Shown here piece by piece: positions 26,006-34,323 of a stretch of 64,000 bases of DNA. Made by a program: the position numbers and the translations under genes. This stretch comes from Xenorhabdus sp014467285 (GTDB lineage: Bacteria > Pseudomonadota > Gammaproteobacteria > Enterobacterales > Enterobacteriaceae). The stretch is taken from the NCBI RefSeq assembly GCF_014467285.1, contig NZ_NKHR01000008.1, positions 1-64,000 of the forward strand. Reading direction: 5' to 3'. Each line of letters starts with the position of its first letter. Positions within the stretch are counted from its first letter, which is position 1. A model generated the notes under the pieces. It was not told the DNA's origin, made no database searches, and saw nothing but the letters and a program-made list of their open reading frames with translations.

Positions 26006-27922
26006 TTACTCTGGCTGTGATGGGCGTAATTTCAGAAACTCTACTGCTTTTGATAAATCACGGGTACGAGGTGCAGGTGGTAAACTGTTCAGAAACACCT
26101 CTCCATATGGGCGCATAACCAGCCGATTATCACAAATGACGACAACGCCATAATCATCAATATCACGAATCAAACGCCCGACACCTTGTTTCAGGCTAAT
26201 GACTGCATCGGGAAGCTGTACTTCGTTAAAGGCATCCCCGCCCTTAAGCTGACAATCTTCAATACGAGCCTTAAGTAACGGATCATCAGGTGCTGTAAAT
26301 GGTAATTTATCAATAATGACACAGGACAACGCATCTCCACGCACATCTACCCCTTCCCAAAAACTGCCGGTTGCTACCAGCAACGCATTACCTGCTGAGA
26401 TAAATTGGGACAATAATTGCCCCTTGCTTGTTTCTCCCTGCACCAATACGGGTAATGTCATACTGGAACGAAACTCTTCCGCCAAACTGCGCATCATTTG
26501 ATGAGAAGTACAGAGGAAAAAGCAGCGACCTTTGTTGCTTTCAATAAGTGGTTTCAACATACGTGCCAACCACTTTGCCCCTCCATTCTGATTAGGCGAA
26601 GGTAAATGACGCGGAACACACAACAGCATCTGACGCTGATAATCAAACGGACTGGGGAGAAGTAGTGTCTGAGCGGATTTCAAGCCCAAACGCTCGGTGA
26701 AATGCTCAAGCTGTTCATTGACCGACAGAGTCGCCGACGTAAAAATCCAACAACCTGATTGTTCACGAAGCATTTCACTGAATTTGTCTGAGACAGATAA
26801 TGGCGTCAATGCCAGTAAAAAATGCCGCCCATAACTTTCGAACCAATAGCTGTAATTGGGAATGCTGACATCAATAAGGCGTTTCAGACGATTGCGATAA
26901 ATTGTTGCCCGTTCAAAAGCTGCATCCAGCATCGTTGAACGCCCCAAAGAGAGTTTCATTACGTCATAACAAAGCTCCAGCGCATCATCCAATCGCACAA
27001 GTGCCCGCTGAACATGTTGCTGTTGTAAAACTTCACGAAGATTGCCCCGATAGCTGTTTTCTCCCAATGACAGGCGAAAATCTTGCGCACTTTGACTGAG
27101 GCGATCTGCACTTTTTTGCAACTGAGCCTGATCCCGCACTTCAGTGCGGTAAGCCATGATGATATCTCTCGCCAGATCCATCAATTGACGGCTACTTAGC
27201 TGCTGACCAAAATATTGACTCGCGATATCAGGAAGTTGATGTGCCTCATCAAAGATCACCACATCAGCCTGCGGAATTAATTCACCAAATCCGGTATCCT
27301 TAACCACCATATCCGCCATAAACAGATGATGATTAACAATCACCACATCGGCTTCCATTGCTTTACGACGGGCTTTAAGGACGAAACATTCCTGATAGCT
27401 TGGGCAATCGCTGCCAAGACAGTTATCATTCGTACTTGTAACCAACGGCCAGACAGTGCTATCTTCCGCCACTTGATGGCAAGTGCTGATATCACCATTA
27501 TCCGTATGACTTGACCAATGTCTCAGTTTGATCACTTCCGCCAATATTTCAGCTTCCGACTGCGAATTGCCGATTGATTGTTGACCGAGGCGTTCAAGGC
27601 ATAAGTAATTCGAGCGCCCTTTTAATAACGCCAAATTACCCGTAAAACCCAACGCATTGACAATGGTAGGAAGATCCCGATTGTAGAGCTGATCCTGCAA
27701 CGCTTTAGATCCTGTGGAAATAATCACTTTTTTACCGGAACGCAAAGCAGGTACCAAATAAGCAAATGTTTTACCGGTTCCCGTCCCTGCTTCCACGACC
27801 AATTGTTGTTGCTTTTCGATCGCAATCGCAATAGCCGAAGACATTTCTCGCTGGGCATCACGCGGTTTAAAACCCGGAATAGCTTTGGCAAGCATGCCAT
27901 TTTTCGCAAAATCGTCTGACAC
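26006..27922 (-). CDS. yoaA: ATP-dependent DNA helicase YoaA (DinG/XPD family)
   Basis: A 638-residue FeS-containing superfamily 2 helicase. Walker A is EAGTGTGKT (about 44-52), and DEAH is in VVIFDEAHQLPD. Four cysteines bracket the FeS cluster (about 109-185; CLERL, CHQVAED, CLGSDC and YQECF). SFWEGVDVRGDAL and QGVGRLIRD are motifs V-VI. E. coli YoaA binds the clamp-loader protein HolC (chi) and helps repair stalled forks. The length is the same as in E. coli. It is divergent from the RidA-like gene yoaB. Confidence 0.95.
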   Translation of the reverse strand: MSDDFAKNGMLAKAIPGFKPRDAQREMSSAIAIAIEKQQQLVVEAGTGTGKTFAYLVPALRSGKKVIISTGSKALQDQLYNRDLPTIVNALGFTGNLALLKGRSNYLCLERLGQQSIGNSQSEAEILAEVIKLRHWSSHTDNGDISTCHQVAEDSTVWPLVTSTNDNCLGSDCPSYQECFVLKARRKAMEADVVIVNHHLFMADMVVKDTGFGELIPQADVVIFDEAHQLPDIASQYFGQQLSSRQLMDLARDIIMAYRTEVRDQAQLQKSADRLSQSAQDFRLSLGENSYRGNLREVLQQQHVQRALVRLDDALELCYDVMKLSLGRSTMLDAAFERATIYRNRLKRLIDVSIPNYSYWFESYGRHFLLALTPLSVSDKFSEMLREQSGCWIFTSATLSVNEQLEHFTERLGLKSAQTLLLPSPFDYQRQMLLCVPRHLPSPNQNGGAKWLARMLKPLIESNKGRCFFLCTSHQMMRSLAEEFRSSMTLPVLVQGETSKGQLLSQFISAGNALLVATGSFWEGVDVRGDALSCVIIDKLPFTAPDDPLLKARIEDCQLKGGDAFNEVQLPDAVISLKQGVGRLIRDIDDYGVVVICDNRLVMRPYGEVFLNSLPPAPRTRDLSKAVEFLKLRPSQPE

Positions 27923-28022
27923 AAACTGTCTCTTTCAATAAAATGTGGCAGAATTATGCCAATACTGAGTTGCAATAACCACCCAATTCGGCAAAAAACT
28001 GTATAAATTAACAGGAGATTTA

Positions 28023-28367
28023 ATGACTATTAAACGCATTGATCCAGATACTCGTTGGTCAGAAGCGGTCGTTCATAATGACACTATCTATTATACCAGC
28101 GTACCAGAAAAGCTGGATGGCGATATTACAGAACAAACCGCCGATACATTGGCAGCCATTGATACCCTGTTACATCGCCTTGGATCAGATAAGAGTAAGA
28201 TTTTGGATGCGACAATTTTTCTGGCGGACAAAGCTGATTTTGCGGGTATGAATGCGGCTTGGGATGCGTGGGTCGTTGCCGGAAGTGCACCTGTCCGTTG
28301 TACCGTTCAGGCTGAGTTGATGAATCCAAAATATAAAGTAGAAATCAAAATTATCGCTGCTTTATAA
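28023..28367 (+). CDS. yoaB: RidA/YjgF family protein YoaB
   Basis: A 114-residue member of the RidA superfamily, whose archetype hydrolyses reactive enamine/imine intermediates. MTIKRIDPDTRWSEAVVHNDTIYY, DKSKILDATIFLADKADFAGMNAAWDAWV and the APVRCTVQAEL segment with the conserved Arg match. AGGAG lies before ATG. It is divergent from yoaA by 100 bases, as in E. coli. The substrate of this subgroup is not established. Confidence 0.93.
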   Translation: MTIKRIDPDTRWSEAVVHNDTIYYTSVPEKLDGDITEQTADTLAAIDTLLHRLGSDKSKILDATIFLADKADFAGMNAAWDAWVVAGSAPVRCTVQAELMNPKYKVEIKIIAAL

Positions 28368-28388
28368 CCAGAACCCATCAAAACTCAT

Positions 28389-28424
28389 ATGGCATTGAGA
28401 GCCATGCCAGTCACTCAATGCCAT
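28389..28424. terminator. Terminator between yoaB and mdtI
   Basis: ATGGCATTGAG and CTCAATGCCAT form an 11-bp stem around a 14-base loop, followed by TTTTG on the plus strand, between two convergent genes. Confidence 0.8.
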
Positions 28425-28438
28425 TTTGTCGATGAGGC

Positions 28439-28771
28439 TTAAGCCATTTTGATCATAATCATGCCGGCTAGCAGCAGCACAATGCCACCCCATCCCTTAA
28501 AATTCAGCCGCTGATTGAACATAATCCAACCCGCTGCCACTGTCGCGATAATACCGAATGCTCCCCATAAAGCATAAGCGATAGAAAGTTCAATGCCTTT
28601 AACTGCCTGAGCCAATGAACTAAAAGCCCCCAAAACCGCAACTAAAGATAAAATACCTATCCAAAAGCGTTGAAAACCGTTAGATAATTTCAGCAAAATA
28701 TTCGCGATGATTTCCAAAAAAACAGCCAAGACCAGGAACGCAGCATGCCACCATTCAAATTGGGTCAACAT
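28439..28771 (-). CDS. mdtI: Spermidine exporter subunit MdtI (SMR family)
   Basis: A 110-residue small multidrug resistance protein with four membrane helices. It forms a heterodimer with MdtJ that exports spermidine in E. coli. The conserved membrane Glu lies in FLVLAVFLEIIANILLKLSNGF (helix 1), and SIAYALWGAFGIIAT forms the helix 3 motif. It starts 1 base after the mdtJ stop codon, so the two are surely co-translated. Confidence 0.93.
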   Translation of the reverse strand: MLTQFEWWHAAFLVLAVFLEIIANILLKLSNGFQRFWIGILSLVAVLGAFSSLAQAVKGIELSIAYALWGAFGIIATVAAGWIMFNQRLNFKGWGGIVLLLAGMIMIKMA

Positions 28772-28772
28772 G

Positions 28773-29159
28773 TTATGCCTCCTTCATCTGCTTGCTTGAA
28801 GTATTGTTTAAGGAACCATTTGACGAATTACCAGGGCCTTTTTTTGATCCCATTTTGATCAAGGCAATTCCGGCCATCAGCAATGCCAATCCCCCAATCT
28901 TCATCAATGACAAAGATTCATTGAACCACAGTACACTAAAAGTAGTAATAAACAGGATACCAATACCTTCCCATAAGGCATAAGCCACGCCTAATGCTAC
29001 TTTTTTCACGGCAATGGCCAACAAAATGTAGGAAGTTGTGATCATGGTGTACATCACGATCATGCCTGTAAAATCACCCGAAACGCTGGCTTGTTTCATT
29101 GACAGAGTCCCAATTACTTCTGCCACAATCGCCAGTACAAGAAACATCCAATAAATCAT
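28773..29159 (-). CDS. mdtJ: Spermidine exporter subunit MdtJ (SMR family)
   Basis: A 128-residue SMR protein, partner of MdtI. The start MIYWMFLVLAIVAEVIGTLSMK has AGGAGA just ahead; the annotated frame could extend six codons but those lie in the ribosome site. The key Glu is at about residue 14 and GVAYALWEGIGILFITTFSVLWFNESLS is the helix 3-4 region. The Ser/Asn/Lys-rich tail after GSKKGPG is longer than the membrane core needs. It is the first gene of the mdtJI operon, preceded by a long leader with a candidate regulatory ORF. Confidence 0.93.
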   Translation of the reverse strand: MIYWMFLVLAIVAEVIGTLSMKQASVSGDFTGMIVMYTMITTSYILLAIAVKKVALGVAYALWEGIGILFITTFSVLWFNESLSLMKIGGLALLMAGIALIKMGSKKGPGNSSNGSLNNTSSKQMKEA

Positions 29160-29332
29160 TATTCTTCTCCTGAACATACTGATAAAAGCATGCCAAGATA
29201 TTTAAGCTATAAATGCCAACAAGAGCAGCCGCGAATGCAATTACGCGATATCAAAAATCAAACTGACGTTTTAGCCAAATATTTTGGCAAATAAGAATTG
29301 CCGGTGAAAAACCGGTTAACAGGAGAAAGGCC

Positions 29333-29449
29333 CTAAAGAGCGCCGCACCAGTAGTGCTCACTGGATAAGATAGCTGAGAGGAAAAAAACGTGGGTACAAC
29401 GTTGAATTTTGTTACTGTGTTGAATGTTGACGCTTTTGGCGCTATTCAT
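29333..29449 (-). CDS. Candidate leader ORF of mdtJI (38 residues), mdtU-like position
   Basis: An ATG frame of 38 codons (starts MNSAKSVNIQHSNK, ends HYWCGAL) in the mdtJI leader, 173 bases before mdtJ. In E. coli the upstream ORF mdtU precedes mdtJI and its translation governs spermidine-dependent expression. Sequence similarity to mdtU was not checked. The frame has no strong ribosome site (only GAAAG about 13 bases ahead). Just downstream lie CCTTTCTCCTG and a CCGGT/ACCGG hairpin (29300-29316) that could hold the switch. The leader also contains a CCAGT/ACTGG hairpin inside this frame. Treat as a hypothesis. Confidence 0.4.
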   Translation of the reverse strand: MNSAKSVNIQHSNKIQRCTHVFFLSAILSSEHYWCGAL

Positions 29450-29611
29450 GATATTTTATTCTTTCATCACACGATGTTCACTGTGTGATATACTACGAAC
29501 CCTCATATTAGTGATATAATTGATTAGTCTCTATTTTTAGCATATTCAAACAATAAACACAACTGACAAGCCCATTTTTAAGTGACTCAATTAACTTTAC
29601 AAGCGAAAGCG

Positions 29612-29636
29612 ATCTGGCCGCAGAACACGGCCAGAT
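29612..29636 (-). terminator. Hairpin after zwf
   Basis: ATCTGGCCG-CAGAACA-CGGCCAGAT, a 9-bp GC-rich stem 16 bases after the zwf stop. No T-run is seen, so it is a weak terminator or a 3'-end protector. Confidence 0.6.
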
Positions 29637-29652
29637 AATAATAGAGAACTCG

Positions 29653-31128
29653 TTATTCAAACTCGTTCCATGAACGCCCATCGCGGGTAATCATGGCGAT
29701 AGAGGCTACAGGCCCCCAAGTACCTGCCTGATAAGGCTTCGGTGGCTCATTGTCTGCCGCCCATGCTTCCATAATGGAATCTACCCATTTCCATGCTTCT
29801 TCTACTTCATCACGACGGACAAACAATGCCTGAATACCGCGCATAGCTTCCAACAGTAATCTTTCATAAGCATCGGCAAGGTGTGTCTGATTGAATGTTT
29901 CAGAGAAACTCAAATCCAGTTTGGTCGTTTGTAAACGATGCTTATGTTCTAAACCCGGTGCTTTATTCAGCACTTCGATATCAATACCTTCATCTGGCTG
30001 CAAGCGAATAGTCAATTTATTCTGCGGCAATTGCTGGTAGGATTCAGCAAACAGATTAAGAGAAGGTTCTTTGAAATAGACAACAACTTCTGAGCATTTA
30101 GCTGGCAAACGCTTCCCCGTTCTCAGGTAAAAAGGCACTCCAGACCAACGCCAATCATCGATATCAACACGAACTGATACAAAAGTTTCCGTTTTACTGG
30201 CTTTATTTGCACTCTCTTCTTCCAGGTAACCGGGCACTTTTTTACCATGCACAAAACCTGCGGTATATTGCCCGCGAACCGTTTTTTCTCGTACGTTGGT
30301 TTGGTCGATCCGACGCAATGAACGCAAAACTTTCACTTTCTCATCACGAATGCGATCGGCTGACAGGTCTGCTGGCGGAGACATGGCAATCATCGTCAGA
30401 ATTTGCAGGAGATGATTCTGGATCATGTCACGCATCTGTCCGGCCTGATCAAAATACCCCCAACGCCCTTCGATTCCGACTTCTTCCGCAACGGTGATTT
30501 GCACATGATCAATCGTGCGGTGATCCCAGTTATTGACAAAGAGTGAGTTGGCAAAACGCAACGCCAGCAGGTTCAATACGGTTTCTTTACCCAAATAGTG
30601 GTCAATGCGGTAGATTTGACTTTCATTGAAGTATTTTGCAACTTCATCATTGATGGCTCTGGAAGAAGCAAGATCCGTTCCCAACGGCTTTTCCATCACA
30701 ACGCGATTGGGTTCTTTATTCAATCCCGCAGCCCCTAATCCATGACACACTGAGCCAAACGTACTTGGCGGCATGGCAAAATAGTGAATAGCCGGTAAGT
30801 TATTCTTACTAAGTATTTTTGCCAATTCGGTGAAATGTTTCGTTTCATTAACGTCCAAATTACAGAATTCCAGACGTGAACTCAGCTTCTTCCACAATTC
30901 AGGCTCCAATTTCTCGGACATAAATGTAGTCAACGCTTCTTCAACGACTTTGGTATAGGCTTTTTTATCCCAATCAGCACGACCAACACCGATAATTCGG
31001 GTATCTGGATGGATATAACCCGCCTTTTCTAACTGATAAAGGGAAGGCATTAATTTCCGGCGTGCTAAGTCTCCTTTCGCCCCAAAAATTACCAAATCAC
31101 AAGCCTGAGCTGTAGACGTCACCGCCAT
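29653..31128 (-). CDS. zwf: Glucose-6-phosphate 1-dehydrogenase
   Basis: Oxidises glucose-6-phosphate to 6-phosphogluconolactone with NADP, the entry to the oxidative pentose-phosphate path. The nucleotide-binding motif FGAKGDLARRKLMPSLYQL is at about 15-33, and the active-site signature RIDHYLGKE at about 175-183. From ATG 31128 (MAVTSTAQACDL, GAGGAG ahead) the protein is 491 residues, the E. coli size. It is divergent from its regulator hexR, with a HexR-type site 27 bases upstream. Confidence 0.97.
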   Translation of the reverse strand: MAVTSTAQACDLVIFGAKGDLARRKLMPSLYQLEKAGYIHPDTRIIGVGRADWDKKAYTKVVEEALTTFMSEKLEPELWKKLSSRLEFCNLDVNETKHFTELAKILSKNNLPAIHYFAMPPSTFGSVCHGLGAAGLNKEPNRVVMEKPLGTDLASSRAINDEVAKYFNESQIYRIDHYLGKETVLNLLALRFANSLFVNNWDHRTIDHVQITVAEEVGIEGRWGYFDQAGQMRDMIQNHLLQILTMIAMSPPADLSADRIRDEKVKVLRSLRRIDQTNVREKTVRGQYTAGFVHGKKVPGYLEEESANKASKTETFVSVRVDIDDWRWSGVPFYLRTGKRLPAKCSEVVVYFKEPSLNLFAESYQQLPQNKLTIRLQPDEGIDIEVLNKAPGLEHKHRLQTTKLDLSFSETFNQTHLADAYERLLLEAMRGIQALFVRRDEVEEAWKWVDSIMEAWAADNEPPKPYQAGTWGPVASIAMITRDGRSWNEFE

Positions 31129-31154
31129 GTTGCATCTCCTCAATTACGGGATAT

Positions 31155-31169
31155 TGTAATTTTTTTACA
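31155..31169 (-). promoter_or_regulatory. HexR-type operator before zwf
   Basis: TGTAATTTTTTTACA matches the HexR palindrome consensus (TGTAATTAAATTACA type) in the roughly 475-base zwf-hexR divergent region. HexR repressing zwf in the absence of KDPG is established in related gamma-proteobacteria. No other feature is recognised in this gap. Confidence 0.65.
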
Positions 31170-31604
31170 TAACCTGCGGGTAATGTACTCTTTTGGTTAT
31201 AAGCAGTAAACACCGATTATTCATGTATGCTCTCCCACTTTCAGGTTGCTGCTTAGTTGGATGCAATATAGAATTTGTTGGAAAAAAACTGCTCAAATAA
31301 CCTTCACACCCCGTTTTCTGTATACTGTTTTTACATCCATGCTGGTTTTATATTGATATTGAAAATGGATCAGCGTTTATACCTGATAGTAACAGAATAG
31401 CGACAAGCAACTGAAAATTTACAACGTTTAAGAAGTAATCTTACCAAGTTGAAAGTTAGACACTTGTCATATTTTCATGAAAAATCTCAAGTTATCCGGT
31501 TGTTGCCACTGCCAGCTTTCAATAACAAGTAGTATATTTTCATAAAAATGACATAGATTTCTCCTGTTAATGAAATCGTTAAAACCGAGGTTGAACCGCG
31601 TTTT

Positions 31605-32453
31605 ATGAACACACTGGAACGGCTCCAAAATAGTCTTGATGTTTTGAGTAAGTCAGAGAAAAAGGTTGCGCAGGTCATCCTTGCTTCACCACAGACTGCC
31701 ATCCATTCAAGTATCGCCACTCTGGCTAAAATGGCGAATGTGAGTGAACCTACGGTTAATCGTTTCTGTCGTCGCATGGATACCAAAGGTTTCCCCGATT
31801 TTAAATTGCATCTGGCACAAAGCCTCGCTAATGGTACGCCTTATGTGAATCGCAATGTAGAAGAAAGTGACAGCGTCACCTCTTATACCAATAAAATTTT
31901 TGAATCGGTGATGGCAAATCTGGAAACAGTCAAAAATAATCTGGATATTGCGGCCATTAACCGTGCGGTTGATCTACTGACACAGGCCAGAAAACTCTCT
32001 TTTTTTGGTTTAGGGGCATCAGCCGCGGTAGCCCATGATGCCATGAATAAATTTTTTCGCTTCAATATCCCGGTTACCTATTTTGACGATATTGTGATGC
32101 AAAGAATGAGTTGCATTAACAGTACCGAAGGAGACGTTGTCGTCCTGATTTCCCATACAGGACGAACAAAAAGCCTCGTCGAAATTGCCAAACTGGCTCG
32201 TGAAAATGATGCAACGGTCATCGCCATTACCTCGACAGGTTCTCCCTTAGCACATGAAGCAACACTCTCCATTCTGTTGGATGTTCCCGAAGATACGGAT
32301 ATTTATATGCCAATGGTCTCAAGAATTGCTCAACTTACCATCATTGATGTGCTGGCAACCGGTTTTACACTGCGCCGGGGCTCAAAATTCAGGGATAATT
32401 TGAAGAGGGTCAAGGAAGCATTGCGTAATTCGCGGTTTGATAAGCATGAATAA
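31605..32453 (+). CDS. hexR: Transcriptional regulator HexR (RpiR family)
   Basis: A 282-residue repressor of central carbohydrate genes. An N-terminal helix-turn-helix (about 1-77; HSSIATLAKMANVSEPTVNRFCRRMDTKGFPDFK) is followed by a SIS sugar-isomerase domain (about 125-260; LSFFGLGASAAVAHDAMNKFFR, ISHTGRTKSLVEIA), which senses a phosphorylated sugar, known to be KDPG. It is flanked by zwf and pykA as in E. coli. Confidence 0.96.
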   Translation: MNTLERLQNSLDVLSKSEKKVAQVILASPQTAIHSSIATLAKMANVSEPTVNRFCRRMDTKGFPDFKLHLAQSLANGTPYVNRNVEESDSVTSYTNKIFESVMANLETVKNNLDIAAINRAVDLLTQARKLSFFGLGASAAVAHDAMNKFFRFNIPVTYFDDIVMQRMSCINSTEGDVVVLISHTGRTKSLVEIAKLARENDATVIAITSTGSPLAHEATLSILLDVPEDTDIYMPMVSRIAQLTIIDVLATGFTLRRGSKFRDNLKRVKEALRNSRFDKHE

Positions 32454-32523
32454 ACCAGAAAATAGACTGTGTTTTTGTTCACTATTTATCAACTCCCCAG
32501 ACTGATAGCATATGTAGACTTTT

Positions 32524-32550
32524 CCTCGTCTGCATATTCGCAGTACGAGG
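32524..32550 (+). promoter_or_regulatory. Hairpin in the hexR-pykA gap
   Basis: CCTCGT-CTGC-(6)-GCAG-t-ACGAGG, a composite 10-bp stem about 78 bases before pykA. It may be the hexR terminator (no T-run) or part of the pykA leader. Confidence 0.45.
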
Positions 32551-32627
32551 GTAATCGTCAGTAAATAAAAATGGTTATTCTACTTAGTAACCGAAAATTC
32601 ATACTTCACAGGTCAACGGAGTAATAC

Positions 32628-34070
32628 ATGTCCAGACGGCTCAGAAGAACAAAGATCGTCACTACACTTGGCCCGGCTACAGATCGTGACAACAATCTAG
32701 AAAAAGTTATCAACGCGGGAGCCAATGTCGTCCGCCTTAATTTTTCTCATGGCACTGCGGAAGATCACATCCAACGTGCTAATAAAGTGCGCGAAATTGC
32801 TGCCCGTTTGGGCTGTCATGTCGCCATTCTCGGTGATCTTCAAGGGCCCAAAATTCGCGTATCCACTTTTAAAGAAGGGAAAATCTTCCTCAATATTGGA
32901 GATAAATTCCTGCTGGATGCCAATCTGGGTAAGGGAGAAGGAAATAAAGAAAAAGTCGGTATAGATTATAAAGGTCTACCGTCTGATGTCCTGGCCGGTG
33001 ATATCCTGCTATTGGATGATGGGCGGGTTCAATTGAGAGTCCTGAATGTTGAGGGCATGAAAGTATTCACAGAAGTGACAGTAGGAGGCCCGCTTTCCAA
33101 CAATAAAGGCATCAATAAATTGGGCGGGGGCTTATCAGCCGAAGCACTGACAGCAAAAGATAAAGAAGATATCATTACTGCCGCCAAAATTGGTGTTGAT
33201 TACCTTGCTGTTTCTTTCCCTCGCTCAGGTGAAGATCTGAATTATGCCCGCCGCCTTGCACGTGATGCGGGTTGTGATACCCAAATCGTCGCTAAAGTTG
33301 AGCGTGCGGAAGCGGTCAGCAGTGATGAAATTATTGATGAAATCATTCTGGCGGCTGATGTTGTCATGGTTGCCCGCGGTGATCTCGGTGTTGAAATCGG
33401 AGATCCTGAGCTGGTCGGTGTGCAGAAGAAGCTGATTCGCCGTGCTCGTCAACTGAATCGTGTTGTAATTACTGCAACGCAAATGATGGAATCCATGATC
33501 ACCAACCCAATGCCGACTCGTGCTGAGGTCATGGATGTTGCCAATGCGGTATTGGATGGCACCGATGCGGTTATGCTCTCTGCTGAAACGGCAGCAGGTC
33601 AATATCCGGCGGAAACCGTTGCAGCGATGGCGCAAGTCTGTTTGGGCGCTGAAAAGATGCCAAGCATCAACGTTTCCAAACATCGCTTAGATATTACATT
33701 CGACAGCATTGAAGAAGCTATTTCAATGTCTACAATGTATGCCGCCAACCATCTTAAAGGTGTCAAAGCAATCATTGCCATGACGGAATCAGGGCGCACA
33801 GCTCGCATGATGTCTCGCATTAGCTCTGGCTTACCTATTTTCTCCATGTCACGCCATGAATCGACCTTAAACCGCACTGCCCTTTATCGTGGTGTAACTC
33901 CCGTTTATTGCAGTTCGCACACTGATGGGATCGCTGCGGTAAGCGAAGCGATTGCCCGCCTGCGTGATAAAAACTATCTCTCCTCCGGAGACTTAGTGCT
34001 GGTGACTCAGGGCGATCAGATGAGAACCATTGGCAGCACCAATACCTGCCGTATACTTGAAGTAGAGTAG
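32628..34070 (+). CDS. pykA: Pyruvate kinase II
   Basis: Converts phosphoenolpyruvate and ADP to pyruvate and ATP. It has 480 residues, as in E. coli PykA. SRRLRRTKIVTTLGPATDRDNNLEKVINAGANVVRLNFSHG starts the TIM barrel. The active-site signature with the catalytic Lys is in IVAKVERAEAVSSDEIIDEIILAADVVMVARGDLGVE. Metal and ADP residues are in TATQMMESMITNPMPTRAEVMDVANAVLDGTDAVMLS. The C-terminal allosteric domain (about 345-480) is intact. Confidence 0.97.
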   Translation: MSRRLRRTKIVTTLGPATDRDNNLEKVINAGANVVRLNFSHGTAEDHIQRANKVREIAARLGCHVAILGDLQGPKIRVSTFKEGKIFLNIGDKFLLDANLGKGEGNKEKVGIDYKGLPSDVLAGDILLLDDGRVQLRVLNVEGMKVFTEVTVGGPLSNNKGINKLGGGLSAEALTAKDKEDIITAAKIGVDYLAVSFPRSGEDLNYARRLARDAGCDTQIVAKVERAEAVSSDEIIDEIILAADVVMVARGDLGVEIGDPELVGVQKKLIRRARQLNRVVITATQMMESMITNPMPTRAEVMDVANAVLDGTDAVMLSAETAAGQYPAETVAAMAQVCLGAEKMPSINVSKHRLDITFDSIEEAISMSTMYAANHLKGVKAIIAMTESGRTARMMSRISSGLPIFSMSRHESTLNRTALYRGVTPVYCSSHTDGIAAVSEAIARLRDKNYLSSGDLVLVTQGDQMRTIGSTNTCRILEVE

Positions 34071-34087
34071 TAGATTATTAATCAAAT

Positions 34088-34122
34088 AATAAGGGGCAGT
34101 GTAATGCCCCTTATTATAATTT
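34088..34122 (+). terminator. Rho-independent terminator of pykA
   Basis: AATAAGGGGCA-GTGTAA-TGCCCCTTATT, an 11-bp stem followed by ATAATTTT, beginning 18 bases after the stop. Confidence 0.85.
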
Positions 34123-34124
34123 TG

Positions 34125-34224
34125 ACTATCTCTTAATGCCCTCACAACTTTTCCATTTTGCGAAATTCACGACATAGCGGCTATTCACATTGTTGCGGCG
34201 GTTTCCATTGATGTAAGAGATAGT
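34125..34224 (-). repeat. 11-bp inverted repeat enclosing a protein-like fragment
   Basis: ACTATCTCTTA (34125-34135) and TAAGAGATAGT (34214-34224) are perfect inverted copies 78 bases apart. On the minus strand a frame with no start codon runs across them (about 34129-34260) and reads NPDSVDITISYINGN...SRYVVNFAKWKSCEGIKR, which looks coding in composition. It may be a gene remnant or a small mobile element; no family is recognised. Confidence 0.35.
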
Positions 34225-34323
34225 TATATCAACGCTATCTGGGTTATGCGTAAAGCCAAACTAAAACCTGCGGACTTCTGAAAATATTATTCTCAAGTAA
34301 AGCGAAGGTTAATTATTCAGCAA

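Noticed and set aside
29281..29400. Riboswitch-like sequence (GGTGAAAAACC, CTGAGAGG) upstream of mdtJ
   Set aside because: The conserved blocks of TPP, cobalamin or guanidine riboswitches are not present in the right order or strand; the segment is better explained by a leader ORF and hairpins.
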